From contig NZ_FXAF01000006.1 of NCBI RefSeq assembly GCF_900177415.1, positions 1,760,001 to 1,824,000 of the forward strand: DNA of 64,000 nucleotides, read 5' to 3'. A program made the translations under genes and the position numbers. This document shows, piece after piece, positions 27,867 through 36,745 of this stretch. The notes beneath the pieces are model-generated. The model had not been told where the DNA came from. It ran no database searches and saw only the letters and a program-made list of their open reading frames with translations. The stretch is from Xaviernesmea oryzae. GTDB taxonomy: Bacteria; Pseudomonadota; Alphaproteobacteria; Rhizobiales; Rhizobiaceae. Position 1 is the stretch's first letter; the number at the start of each line of letters is the position of its first letter.

Positions 27867-28670
27867 GGGGGCTTGCGTGGCGAGGGACGAGAGCCGCGAA
27901 CCTTTGCCGATACGGACATTCCGATTTGCGTCTGCCCTTGCGGTCGCCGCAATCGGTCTCTGCGACAGTTCGCTCGCCGGAACGGGCCGGTTGACCGCGA
28001 TCATGTTGAAGCGGGTCGCCTCGCTGATCTCCTGTTTGAAGGTGATCGGATAATAGCCCAGCAGGAAGTAAAAATCAGTCCCGGACATCAGCTTCTGCTT
28101 CAGCGCGGCTTCCATATCGGCACTGGCCGGCAGGGGCCTGATGCCGGCAGCCACGAGCCGGGATGCCTCGTCGCCGAGGCTGGTCCGCATGTCGCCGTCG
28201 CCGAGATTGAACTTGATGCGGAACCCGGAAAACGTGCCGTCCTGCATGCCTCTCATCTGAACGAACAACGAGGATCGGCCTTCGGGAGCGGCGTATTCCC
28301 TGAGGTTCGTGCACTCCCAGCTGCCGCTTTCCGCGGTGACGAGAGAGGGCGGCTCCTGGCCGTCTTCCGCTATGGAATTGCATATCTCGGCAGGCGCGGG
28401 GTTGGGCTGCAGCGCGATGCCTTCCGCTATGAGAAGAGGACGCCATGGCCATCCCGCATCGGGGGCCGGTCGTATCGTGCCACCGGCAGGCTCCGCGGCC
28501 GGTCCGGAGGTTTGCCCGAACCGCAGGTCGATGTCGAGCGCTTTCGCCAAAGCCAGAATGTTCCGGCCTTCGTTGGCGAAGAGGACAGTCATCGTCAGAA
28601 CCGCGACGACCAGGATTATCAGCAGGAACAGCACTGCGAAGCCGCGTGGCCTGGGGGGCTGCATTGCCAT
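27864..28670 (-). CDS. Single-pass membrane protein of unknown function (paralogue of 14433-15293)
   Basis: 268 residues from ATG 28670 (MAMQPPRPRGF); the frame is open to a TTG at 28742, which is less likely. One transmembrane segment, about residues 11-31 (VLFLLIILVVAVLTMTVLFA), precedes a periplasmic body. Shared landmarks with the 14433-15293 protein include NEGRN after the membrane, a WEC motif, SSLFVQMRG, and a C-terminal TDF...ITFKQEISEATRFN block. The TAG stop lies inside the right arm of the palindromic element at 27774-27866. It sits between a phosphatase and a cysteine peptidase on the same strand. Function unknown. Confidence 0.78.
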   Translation of the reverse strand: MAMQPPRPRGFAVLFLLIILVVAVLTMTVLFANEGRNILALAKALDIDLRFGQTSGPAAEPAGGTIRPAPDAGWPWRPLLIAEGIALQPNPAPAEICNSIAEDGQEPPSLVTAESGSWECTNLREYAAPEGRSSLFVQMRGMQDGTFSGFRIKFNLGDGDMRTSLGDEASRLVAAGIRPLPASADMEAALKQKLMSGTDFYFLLGYYPITFKQEISEATRFNMIAVNRPVPASELSQRPIAATARADANRNVRIGKGSRLSSLATQAP

Positions 28671-28836
28671 CTCGGCTGAAGGCCCGGCGACCGGCTCAGG
28701 GCCGGTCTTCGATGGAAAAATCCTGGTCAATCGGCAATACAAACCGCTTTTGCTGCCGCAGGAGAGCCGGATTGTCTTCTTTCAAGGAAGCTGAACCATG
28801 CGCTCGTCTTGGCTCACGAATATACGGTGAGAATAG

Positions 28837-29424
28837 TCAGATTTCGTTCCAATACAAAGGATTCTTCGGAGACTGGATCATGACCCAGCGCAGATCCGTG
28901 TCACGCCAGTTCAAGACTGCGTTATTTCTATTGTCCAGGACCAGATCGCCCTTCGTCGTGCTGACGACGAGCACCGCATGGCCGTTGTTGTTGGGCGTAT
29001 AGGCGATGGCGATGCGCAGGGCATTCGCAGGCCATCCGAGCTCGATCAGCCGGCGCCGCTTGGTGAGCACATAGTCTTCGCAATCGCCGGCGACAACATC
29101 GGCCTGCCACTCGTCGGTATCCGGATCGTCGTAAAGGGGCTCGATCGATCGGTTGACCTGAATGTTCACCTGCCGCAGCTGGCGAAGCTGCTTTGCCGAA
29201 ACCGCGACGGTTTCAGGTCCGTGGCCTTCGGCGCAGTCGGCGGCATTCGCGACGCAGTATTTCACGTATGCGAAGGGCGCGAGCGTCGGCTTCTGCACGA
29301 CGATGTTGAGCGGACGCAGCTTTGACGGAATGGCCATGCCCGCCGGACCGATCGCGTGGGCCGCCGGCGCCGATAAGGAGAAGAGCATGCCTGCCATTGC
29401 CGCAACGAGATGCTTCGTAGTCAT
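28837..29424 (-). CDS. Transglutaminase-like cysteine peptidase (BTLCP family), secreted
   Basis: 195 residues. Signal peptide MTTKHLVAAMAGMLFSLSA...AHA, cleaved near residue 24. The papain-like triad of bacterial transglutaminase-like cysteine proteinases is visible: Cys in VAGDCEDYVL, His in NNGHAVLVVS and Asp in DLVLDNRN. The best-known relative, LapG, cleaves a surface adhesin, but no adhesin or type I secretion gene is in the window. It is first in a minus-strand group of three (29424 to 26864), facing away from the export operon. Substrate unknown. Confidence 0.88.
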   Translation of the reverse strand: MTTKHLVAAMAGMLFSLSAPAAHAIGPAGMAIPSKLRPLNIVVQKPTLAPFAYVKYCVANAADCAEGHGPETVAVSAKQLRQLRQVNIQVNRSIEPLYDDPDTDEWQADVVAGDCEDYVLTKRRRLIELGWPANALRIAIAYTPNNNGHAVLVVSTTKGDLVLDNRNNAVLNWRDTDLRWVMIQSPKNPLYWNEI

Positions 29425-29708
29425 AGGTATGTCCCATCTTGTTCTTTATCGCCGAAGCGCATCGGCCCTGGGACATGCTTCTACACGCCAAACTATTCGG
29501 CCCTTTTAAGTAGATATCTCGCATTTTAACGATGTGGCTTTTTCGAACAGGATCCGCGGCAGGCGGAAATATAAGCGATACGTCACAAAGCTTTTTTGCT
29601 GCGCCACTCTGGAACTATATTGAGAAATAGTCGGGGGCGTGTAGAAACGATGGCGATCCTTGCATCTTTCAGGTGCCGGCGTTTCCATCTGGGGTAGGGG
29701 ACTGCTGC

Positions 29709-31148
29709 ATGCAAATCCGGCGCGAAGCCGTCGACCGGTCCTGGACCATGAAGACGATATCGAGAACGATCCCGGTCGTATTCTTCCTGCTGTCTTTCGG
29801 GATCGTTCTTTTGACCGACGGCGGGGTCTATCCGTCGTCGCTGGCCGTCGCGGTCATTTTCATGGCCCTGGCGCTTGCTGTGGCGGGGCTTCTCGAGGGG
29901 CTGCACCGGGAAACATCGGGATTGTTCGGCTTCGTGCTGGTTTTGTGGCTGGTGCTGATCGCATGGACCTCGTTTCAGGCGCTTTCCCTGCCGTCCGGTC
30001 TCTTTGCCAATCCCGCCTGGCTGAGCCTTCGGGAGGCGGGGATAGAAGCGCCGGAGCGCATTTCCGTCGTTCCGGGCGATACGATCGCTTCGCTGCTGCC
30101 GATAAGCCTTCCGTTCATGACCTTGCTCGCCGCGCTTTTACTGTTCCGCAGCGACCGGCAGGTGGAAAGCGCTCTTCAGGTATTCGCACTGTGCGGCGGC
30201 GCATTTGCGGTCTTCGCGATCGTGCAATCCGTGCTGTTTCCCCATACGCTGATGTTTGCCCCCAAGACGCATTACATCGGCAACCTGACGGCACCCTTCG
30301 TCAATCGCAACACGGCGGCGACGTTCTACGGTCTCGTCGCGGTGGCGTCGATCGTCTGCTTCGCCCTGGCGGCGGCGAGTTCCGACCATCGGCGGGGGCG
30401 CAGCTCCGACCGGCAGATGCCGCGGCGCGCCTGGGTCTTTCTCCTCATGGCCCTTGCGGCGGTCGTCGCCTTGGCATTGACCCGCTCCCGCGGCGGCGTG
30501 GCGGCATCTTTCCTGGGATGCGGCGCCCTGCTCGTGACGCTGGCCATCCATTTCGCGGGAAAGAAAACGTCCCTGCCGATGCAATCGGCCGCACGGAAGG
30601 CGTGGGGCCGTCAGGCCGCACTGGCTCTTGTTACGCTCGCTGTTGTCCTCGTAGTCGGTTCCCTCGTATTCGCCCGCACCATTCTAAGAGCGGAAGTCCA
30701 GGCGATCGACGAAGGAAGATTGTGCATAATTCCCGGTATCTGGCAGGCGATACGGGACAACTTTATTCTTGGAATAGGCTCCGGTTCCTTCCGTTTTTAT
30801 TTTCCTGCCTACCGCGATCCGGATTGCGGTCTTGCCGCTACCTGGTTCAAGGCACACAATTTCTATCTGGACGCGATGCTGGCTCTAGGTTTCCTCATGT
30901 CCGCCGCCATGTTTGTTGCCATTGCCGCCATGCTGCTGAGGGTCTACGGAACGGGCCTTCGGCGCCGGAAGAGCAAAAAGCCTGTCGTTCTCGGAGGAAT
31001 CGCAGCGATTCTACTAGTCGCCTTGCATTCATTCCCGGATTTTTCGCTGCAGGTGCCGGGTTTCGCGATGTCGTTTGCGTTATTTCTCGGACTTACTGCA
31101 ACAATAAGCTTGAATTCGACAGATAGACGAAGCATTCGTAATTTATGA
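29709..31148 (+). CDS. O-antigen ligase/polymerase family membrane protein (Wzy/WaaL-like)
   Basis: 479 residues from ATG 29709 (a GGGGAC site is nearby; ATG 29748 is another candidate). Around ten to twelve hydrophobic segments, with a large loop before the C-terminal third containing FILGIGSGSFRFYF and FKAHNFYLDAMLALG, where the H-N-x-Y/L pattern is typical of the Wzy_C/O-antigen ligase family. The upstream loop FVNRNTAATFYG is also typical. Expected role: joining repeat units, or a finished glycan to an acceptor, in the periplasm. It is first in an operon with wza, a Gly-rich secreted protein and wzc. Confidence 0.85.
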   Translation: MQIRREAVDRSWTMKTISRTIPVVFFLLSFGIVLLTDGGVYPSSLAVAVIFMALALAVAGLLEGLHRETSGLFGFVLVLWLVLIAWTSFQALSLPSGLFANPAWLSLREAGIEAPERISVVPGDTIASLLPISLPFMTLLAALLLFRSDRQVESALQVFALCGGAFAVFAIVQSVLFPHTLMFAPKTHYIGNLTAPFVNRNTAATFYGLVAVASIVCFALAAASSDHRRGRSSDRQMPRRAWVFLLMALAAVVALALTRSRGGVAASFLGCGALLVTLAIHFAGKKTSLPMQSAARKAWGRQAALALVTLAVVLVVGSLVFARTILRAEVQAIDEGRLCIIPGIWQAIRDNFILGIGSGSFRFYFPAYRDPDCGLAATWFKAHNFYLDAMLALGFLMSAAMFVAIAAMLLRVYGTGLRRRKSKKPVVLGGIAAILLVALHSFPDFSLQVPGFAMSFALFLGLTATISLNSTDRRSIRNL

Positions 31149-31269
31149 ATTACATAGTATGTGTTGTATTTGCTACACAGATGCCAATTCCAGAGTTAAA
31201 TTTCTGTCATCTCCAAAAATATCTGGCGCCTCAAAGTTCACGAAAGTATATCGAAATCGTGGGACTTTG

Positions 31270-32463
31270 ATGGCGGGGCACATGATCAATTCTTATAAAG
31301 CTATTTTAGCGCTCTCTACTATTGCGCTTCTTTCAGGATGCACGGGTCTTCCAAGGTCTGGACCGGATCCGCATCTCGTTGAATCCAATGCTGCGGTGAA
31401 GGTTTCTGCGGCGGAAAAGAAAGTCGGAATCGATTACGCTCTCGTCGACATCAACAAGGCCGTTCTGGCTCATGTGTCGAAGGCGGAGAAGCCGAGCCTG
31501 AGGGGAGGCTTCGGCGGCGGGCGGGGCGGTCCGCCGAACATCGTGCTCGGCGTCGGCGACGTGGTTCAGGTTTCGGTGTTCGAAGCGCAGGCGGGCGGCC
31601 TGTTCATCCCTGCCGAGGCGGGGTCGCGTCCGGGCAACTTCATCACCCTGCCGAGCCAGACGATCGGTCGCGACGGCACGCTCAGCGTGCCCTATGCGGG
31701 CAAGGTCAATGCCGCCGGCCGTCCGATCGACGCGGTGCAGCTCGATATCGCGCAGCGCCTGGCAAATCGCGCCATCGAGCCCCAGGTCGTGATCTCGACG
31801 GTCACCAACCGCTCGATGGAGGCCTCGGTTCTCGGCGATGTGAAACAGCCCCAGAAGGTGGAGCTGAGCCCGGCGGGCGAGCGCGTCATCGACGTGATTT
31901 CCGAAGCGGGCGGTCTGAGCGCTCCGGGCGACGAAACGACGGTCACGCTGCAGCGCGGCGGCCGCAGCGTGACCGTCGCATACAACACGCTGAGCGAAAA
32001 TCCGCGGGAGAACATCTACGTTCAGCCCGGGGATACGCTCTTCGTCAACCGCGACCGCCGAACGTTCCTCGCCTTCGGCGTGACGGGCGAGAGCGGCCGG
32101 TATGACTTCGACGACTCCAATCTTTCGCTCGGCGAGGCGCTGGCAAAGGCCGGCGGCTTGCTCGACGACAAGGCCGAGCCGCAAGCCGTTCTGCTTTATC
32201 GTGTCGTCGATTGCGATTTCCTGCGCAGCCTTGGCGTGGACGTGAGCCGCTTCAAGGGTGACCAGGTTCCGGTGATCTTCCGGGCCAATCTGCGGGATCC
32301 GGCCGCCTTCTTCGCGGTTCAGCAATTCCCGATGCAGAACAAGGATGTCATCTACGTTTCTACGTCTGACGCAGTTGAACTTGTGAAGTTCCTCACGATC
32401 GTCAATTCGGTCACGTCTTCGACCCGTGACATCGTGGATACGCGCGACACGTTGCGTGACTAA
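31270..32463 (+). CDS. Second Wza-family polysaccharide export lipoprotein
   Basis: 397 residues from ATG 31270 (ATG 31282 is also possible). Lipoprotein signal MINSYKAILALSTIALLSGC with lipobox LSGC. A Poly_export domain (IVLGVGDVVQVSVFEAQAGG; DGTLSVPYAGKV) is followed by SLBB-like repeats (SVLGDVKQPQKVEL; FLAFGVTGESGRYDF). It is clearly related to the product of 15731-16927 (shared NIYVQPGD, NKDVIYV/NRDVIYA and VELVKFLTI/VDLRKFLTL near the C-terminus). Partner of the Wzc kinase encoded downstream, for export of the exopolysaccharide. A terminator directly follows. Confidence 0.92.
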   Translation: MAGHMINSYKAILALSTIALLSGCTGLPRSGPDPHLVESNAAVKVSAAEKKVGIDYALVDINKAVLAHVSKAEKPSLRGGFGGGRGGPPNIVLGVGDVVQVSVFEAQAGGLFIPAEAGSRPGNFITLPSQTIGRDGTLSVPYAGKVNAAGRPIDAVQLDIAQRLANRAIEPQVVISTVTNRSMEASVLGDVKQPQKVELSPAGERVIDVISEAGGLSAPGDETTVTLQRGGRSVTVAYNTLSENPRENIYVQPGDTLFVNRDRRTFLAFGVTGESGRYDFDDSNLSLGEALAKAGGLLDDKAEPQAVLLYRVVDCDFLRSLGVDVSRFKGDQVPVIFRANLRDPAAFFAVQQFPMQNKDVIYVSTSDAVELVKFLTIVNSVTSSTRDIVDTRDTLRD

Positions 32464-32466
32464 AAC

Positions 32467-32494
32467 TAAGGCGGCGACTGGCCGCCTTAACTTT
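32467..32494 (+). terminator. Terminator-like hairpin between wza and the Gly-rich gene
   Basis: TAAGGCGGC-GACTG-GCCGCCTTA, a perfect 9-bp stem, followed by ACTTT. It lies 4 bp after the wza stop. The T tail is short, so it may attenuate rather than end transcription into the downstream genes. Confidence 0.7.
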
Positions 32495-32606
32495 AATATT
32501 TGATTTATCCGGTTCGGCTGCTGCAATTCCAAATAAAAGATTGCAATCCATGTAGAACCGGATATTTCTTAACAAAATACTACTTTTGGGTCACTGGGGT
32601 GCTGCG

Positions 32607-33365
32607 ATGATTGTACGTTCTATACTGATGCGATCTGCTGCGATCGGAATTTTCGTGATGGGTACCGGTGTGGCGTTTGCGCAGAACGCCCCTCTGCAGG
32701 GCGTTTCGCTTCCTGCTGGGACGATCGCACCGCAAGTCTCGGTGGCGGACGTCCAGGCGTTCATGGCCAATCCGAACACGCTTCTGGCGCAGTTTCCCAC
32801 CGGCGGACCGGAACTGCAGGCGCGCATCGAGGCTCTGCTTGCGGTCGCGGCTGCGAACGGTCTGCTGCCGGGCATGATGACGGCGATACAAAGCGCGATC
32901 ACCGCCGGCGCTCTGAGCCCTGCCCAGATCGTTGCGATTGCGGCCGGAGCCAACGCCGCCGCCGCGGCCTTGGTCGCGGCCGGCAATCAGGCCGCCGCGG
33001 TTACGATCCAGGCGACCATGGCCAATCCGCAGGTAGCCGCGGCCACTCAGGCGGCGGCCCAGCAAGCAGGGCAACAGGCTGCGAACCAGCAGCCCGGCGT
33101 TCCTCAGACGTCGGAAATCAACGGCGGTGCTCCCGGCGGCGCATCTCCTCCCGGTTCTGAAATCGGTGGAGCGGGTGCAACTGGCGGCGGTGCCGGTGGC
33201 GCCGGATCCAGCTCCGGTACCACGGCTGCTGCCGGTGGTGCGGGTGGCGGCGGTGGCGTCTCCAGCGGTGGCGGCACCTTCGGCGGCGCTTCCGGTGGCG
33301 GTGGCGGCGGTGGCAATAACAACGACGACGATGACGACGATACGAGCCCCGTCGTTCGGAGCTGA
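32607..33365 (+). CDS. Secreted Ala/Gly-rich protein with poly-Asp tail, unknown function
   Basis: 252 residues from ATG 32607, preceded by a GGGG site. Signal peptide MIVRSILMRSAAIGIFVMGTGVAFA|Q. The middle is Ala/Gln-rich and likely helical (ANPNTLLAQFPTGG, LSPAQIVAIAAGANAAAAAL). The last ~90 residues are Gly/Ser/Ala low complexity ending in NNN, six Asp and TSPVVRS. No family recognised. It sits between wza and wzc, so a role in export, assembly or binding of the polysaccharide is plausible. The acidic tail could bind cations such as Ca2+ (inference). Confidence 0.8.
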   Translation: MIVRSILMRSAAIGIFVMGTGVAFAQNAPLQGVSLPAGTIAPQVSVADVQAFMANPNTLLAQFPTGGPELQARIEALLAVAAANGLLPGMMTAIQSAITAGALSPAQIVAIAAGANAAAAALVAAGNQAAAVTIQATMANPQVAAATQAAAQQAGQQAANQQPGVPQTSEINGGAPGGASPPGSEIGGAGATGGGAGGAGSSSGTTAAAGGAGGGGGVSSGGGTFGGASGGGGGGGNNNDDDDDDTSPVVRS

Positions 33366-33419
33366 AAACGTCATGCGTCTTAAGGTTGCTCTGGCGCTTC
33401 CATTCCATCGGGCTACGTG

Positions 33420-35696
33420 ATGAACCAGAGACCTGTTTTCCTCGCCAATCAGGATGACGAACTCCCGGAGCAGAATGCTCCGGGATTGGATTTTGACAAT
33501 CTGATCGCCGTTGCGCGGCGACAATGGCGTGTTGTCGCCCTGTCCGTTGTCATTTTCCTCCTCCTGGGCATCTGTTACGTCCTGACCGCGGTGCCGCGCT
33601 ACACGGCGAAGACGAGCGTTCTCATCGACAGAGGCAACAGCCAGGTCGTGGAGCAGCTGTCGACGATCGGCGGCGTCCTGGACGACGAGGCTTCGGTCCT
33701 CAGCCAGGTCGAGCTTCTCAAGTCCGAGACCATCGGCCTCTCGGCTGTCGACAGGCTGAAGCTGCAGGACAATCCGGAATTCATGGAGGGCGGCCGGAAC
33801 CCTCTTCTCGCCGCTGTTTCCTATGTCGTTTCCACGCTCAATCCGAAGCACTGGCTGGGCGGCGGCGACGAAGCGCTTCTCGATCCGGCGGAAGCCAAGC
33901 GCCGCGAGGCGCTTTCGCGGATTCTCGATGATATGGAAGTTGCGCGCGTCGGGCGCTCCTACGTGCTGGAAATCTCGTTTACGGCCACGTCGCCGCAGCT
34001 CGCGGCGTCGGTCGCCAGGGCGATCTCGGATGCCTATCTGACGGACAAGCTGAATGCGAAATATGATGCGACGCGGCGGGCGGGGGCCTGGCTGCAGGAG
34101 CGTATCGAGGAACTGCGGCAGCGCTCCCTGGAATCCGATCTCGCCGTTCAGAAGTTTCGCGCGGCAAATGGCCTGGTCGTCGCAAACGACAAGCTCGTCT
34201 CCGACCAGCAGCTGACCGAGCTCAACAGCGCGCTCATCGTCGCGCGTGCCGATACCGCCAGGGCGCAGGCGCGCTTTGACCGCATCCGGTCGATCATAGC
34301 CAGCGGCCAGACCGACGCGATCGTCACCGATGCGCTCGACAGTTCCGTCATCAACACGCTTCGCGAGAAATACCTGGACGCTTCGAAGCGGGAATCCGAG
34401 ATCAGCAAGCGGCTCGGGGAAGGGCACATTCAGGCGATCCGTCTGCGCCAGGAAATGGCCGAATACAACCGGCTCATGTTCGACGAGCTGCGGCGCATCG
34501 CCGAAAGCTATCAAAGCGAGCTCGAAGTTGCACAGTCCCGCGAACGCCAGATCACCCAGGGCGTCGAGAACGCCACGAATGTCAGCGTCAACGCCAGCGA
34601 GACGCAGGTTCAGCTACGCGAACTCGAACGGAGCGCGGAAACCTACAAGAACCTCTACCAGACGTTCCTGCAGCGGTACCAGGAAGCCGTGCAGCAGCAG
34701 TCCTTCCCGGTCACGGAAGCGCGCGTCATCTCCCGTGCCGTGCCTCCGAACAGGCCGAGCGAACCGCGCGTCCCGCTGGTTCTGGCGCTCTGCATCGTTC
34801 TCGGCGGTGCCGTTGGCGGAGGCGCTGCGGCGTTCCGGGAATTCCGGGATCGCTTCTTCCGCACCGGCGAGCAGGTGAGGGACGTTCTCGGCCTGGAATA
34901 TCTCGGGGCCGTTCCGCTGGTAGAGCCTTCGAAGAGCAAGCTGATCCCGGGCGATCCGATCCGGGGCGAGGTTTACAAGAGGAGCCAGGTTTCCAACTTC
35001 GCGCTGGAGCATCCCCTGTCCTCCTTTGCCGAAACCCTTCGCAGCGCGAGGATCGCCGCGGATCTCCATATCGGCAAACCTCAGAAGATCATCGGCATCG
35101 TCTCCGCTCTTCCGGGTGAAGGCAAGTCCACGATCGCGGTGAATTTCGCCCAGACCCTCGCCAAGAGCGCCAGGACCCTGCTGATCGATGCGGACCTCAG
35201 AAATCCCGGTGCGACGAGGGCGCTCGGCCAGCATGCGGACGAGGGCTTGCTGGAAGTGCTGCTGGAGAACCATGCGCCGTCGTCGGCGGTGCTGACCGAT
35301 CCGGATTCGGGGCTCAAGTTTCTGCCTGCGGTCGTGAAGCGCCGGGTGCCGCATTCCTCCGAGCTTCTGGCTTCGCCACAGATGATGAAGCTGCTCACGC
35401 AGGCATGCGGCGAGTTCGAATATATCGTCATCGATCTGCCGCCGCTCGGACCCGTCGTGGATGCGCGCGCGATCGCCTCGAGGATCGACGGCTTCGTCGT
35501 GGTCGTGGAGTGGGGCGAGACGTCGCGCAAGGTCGTCAAGGACACGTTGAATGCCGAACCGCAGATTACCGGCCGCTGCCTCGGCGTGATCCTGAACAAG
35601 GTCGACAACGACAAGATGCGACTCTATCGCGAATACGGGTCGTCGGAATATTACGCCTCGCGCTATACCTCCTATTACCACGATAATGCTTCGTAA
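33420..35696 (+). CDS. Wzc/ExoP-like polysaccharide co-polymerase with tyrosine autokinase domain
   Basis: 758 residues. The N-terminal Wzz/GumC-type domain has two membrane segments: VVALSVVIFLLLGICYVLTA near residue 35 and VPLVLALCIVLGGAVGGGAAAF near 455. A coiled periplasmic region lies between them. The C-terminal BY-kinase domain has Walker A LPGEGKSTIA (K569), Walker A' LLIDADLRNPG (D590) and Walker B YIVIDLPPLG. The tail is Tyr-rich (YREYGSSEYYASRYTSYYHD), the autophosphorylation cluster. It controls chain length and export with the Wza protein. ATG 33420 is preferred over the GTG at 33417. The 3' end overlaps the next gene by 11 bp. Confidence 0.94.
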   Translation: MNQRPVFLANQDDELPEQNAPGLDFDNLIAVARRQWRVVALSVVIFLLLGICYVLTAVPRYTAKTSVLIDRGNSQVVEQLSTIGGVLDDEASVLSQVELLKSETIGLSAVDRLKLQDNPEFMEGGRNPLLAAVSYVVSTLNPKHWLGGGDEALLDPAEAKRREALSRILDDMEVARVGRSYVLEISFTATSPQLAASVARAISDAYLTDKLNAKYDATRRAGAWLQERIEELRQRSLESDLAVQKFRAANGLVVANDKLVSDQQLTELNSALIVARADTARAQARFDRIRSIIASGQTDAIVTDALDSSVINTLREKYLDASKRESEISKRLGEGHIQAIRLRQEMAEYNRLMFDELRRIAESYQSELEVAQSRERQITQGVENATNVSVNASETQVQLRELERSAETYKNLYQTFLQRYQEAVQQQSFPVTEARVISRAVPPNRPSEPRVPLVLALCIVLGGAVGGGAAAFREFRDRFFRTGEQVRDVLGLEYLGAVPLVEPSKSKLIPGDPIRGEVYKRSQVSNFALEHPLSSFAETLRSARIAADLHIGKPQKIIGIVSALPGEGKSTIAVNFAQTLAKSARTLLIDADLRNPGATRALGQHADEGLLEVLLENHAPSSAVLTDPDSGLKFLPAVVKRRVPHSSELLASPQMMKLLTQACGEFEYIVIDLPPLGPVVDARAIASRIDGFVVVVEWGETSRKVVKDTLNAEPQITGRCLGVILNKVDNDKMRLYREYGSSEYYASRYTSYYHDNAS

Positions 35697-36390
35697 TCCG
35701 AGGCGGAACTTCGTCTGCCTTCTCGCCGTGCTGGCATCCTTGCTCATCGGGGCTGTCGCGGTGGGCGATCTTGCCACGACCGCCAGATATGGCAGCTATC
35801 TCGCGATCGATTCGCTGTTGGCGAACGACAAGCCGGTTTCGGCTCAGGTGATTGCGGATTATGCGCAGCGCCTGTCGAAATCGCCGCAGACCTGCCGTAC
35901 CGATATCCTGAATTCGGCTGTCGACATCGCGATGCGGAATGTCGAGCAGGAGACGGCCTCCTTCGATCGGACGGCATGGATCGCCTCGCTCAGATCCCTG
36001 GAGCCTTTGCTGCGCGACAGTCTGGCCTGCATGCCGACGAACGGTCTCTTATGGGCGCGTTTGGCCGTCGTGAGATGGCTTCTCGGCGGAACGGCGGAAG
36101 AGCAGGCCTCCCTGCTGACGATGTCTCAGGCCTATGCGCCATCCGAGCTTCGGGTTATCCGCAGCCGCATGGTTCAATGGAGGCGGGTTTCGCCGAAGGT
36201 CTTGGAGCTGGCGGAGCGCGCGCTCCGATCGGACGTAAGGACTATTCTCAACTATGCCGAGGTTTCTGCGGCGAAGCGGCTTCTTGCCGATGTTCCCCCG
36301 CTGGTGAAGCCGTTCGTCGCCGAGGAAGCCCTTGTCCTGCCGGAGGAGCGGCGAACTGCCTTCGTTCAGGCAGGAATTCCGCTTGACTAG
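35686..36390 (+). CDS. Membrane-anchored helical protein of unknown function
   Basis: 234 residues; the start ATG lies within the 3' end of the wzc-like gene (11-bp overlap), implying tight coupling. A hydrophobic N-terminal segment (FVCLLAVLASLLIGAVAVG) acts as anchor or uncleaved signal. The rest is mostly helical, TPR-like in character (AQRLSKSPQTCRTDILNSAV; LWARLAVVRWLLGG; PKVLELAERALRSDVRTILNYAE), with a paired-Cys feel (C93-type and C139-type residues). No family assigned. Co-translation with the kinase suggests an accessory role in chain assembly or export. Confidence 0.75.
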   Translation: MLRNPRRNFVCLLAVLASLLIGAVAVGDLATTARYGSYLAIDSLLANDKPVSAQVIADYAQRLSKSPQTCRTDILNSAVDIAMRNVEQETASFDRTAWIASLRSLEPLLRDSLACMPTNGLLWARLAVVRWLLGGTAEEQASLLTMSQAYAPSELRVIRSRMVQWRRVSPKVLELAERALRSDVRTILNYAEVSAAKRLLADVPPLVKPFVAEEALVLPEERRTAFVQAGIPLD

Positions 36391-36487
36391 GATTGAGCCC
36401 CGTATCCGTTGAGTTCGCCCGTTCCGCGAAAGCGGATTGTGGCCCCGGCGATGACACTTCCAGCGGGCCCGAACCCTTCCGTCGCCG

Positions 36488-36745
36488 TCAATAGGCCGGC
36501 TTGTAACACACGGCAACGACCTCGGTCTTTTCGGGATAGGTCACGGTCAGGTCGTCGCATACCCGGACCTTCTTGCAGCGATGGCCGCAGGTTGGCGCCG
36601 GAGCATGGCGATGGCTCGAGACTTTCGGAGCTTCGCTGGCGATGAGATCGGCGGCAAGGGCCCCGGAAAAGGAGAAAAGCCCGGAAGAGGAGAAAAGCAG
36701 GGCGGCCAGTACAACAGCGAGAGATTTTCCGGATCTAAACGACAT
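36488..36745 (-). CDS. Small secreted Cys-containing protein, unknown function
   Basis: 85 residues. ATG 36745 is backed by a strong GGAGGAAAT ribosome site. Signal peptide with a hydrophobic run (SLAVVLAALLFSSSGLFSFSGALA|AD). The mature ~54 residues contain His and four Cys (PTCGHRCKKVRVCDD...VVAVC), which could form two disulfides. No known family recognised. It is transcribed against the flanking genes, alone. The good ribosome site and signal peptide make it more credible than the other small frames in this stretch. Confidence 0.7.
   Translation of the reverse strand: MSFRSGKSLAVVLAALLFSSSGLFSFSGALAADLIASEAPKVSSHRHAPAPTCGHRCKKVRVCDDLTVTYPEKTEVVAVCYKPAY

Noticed and set aside
31203..31225. 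CTGTCAT before the second wza gene as PHO box
   Set aside because: A single half-site with no second copy at 11-bp spacing.
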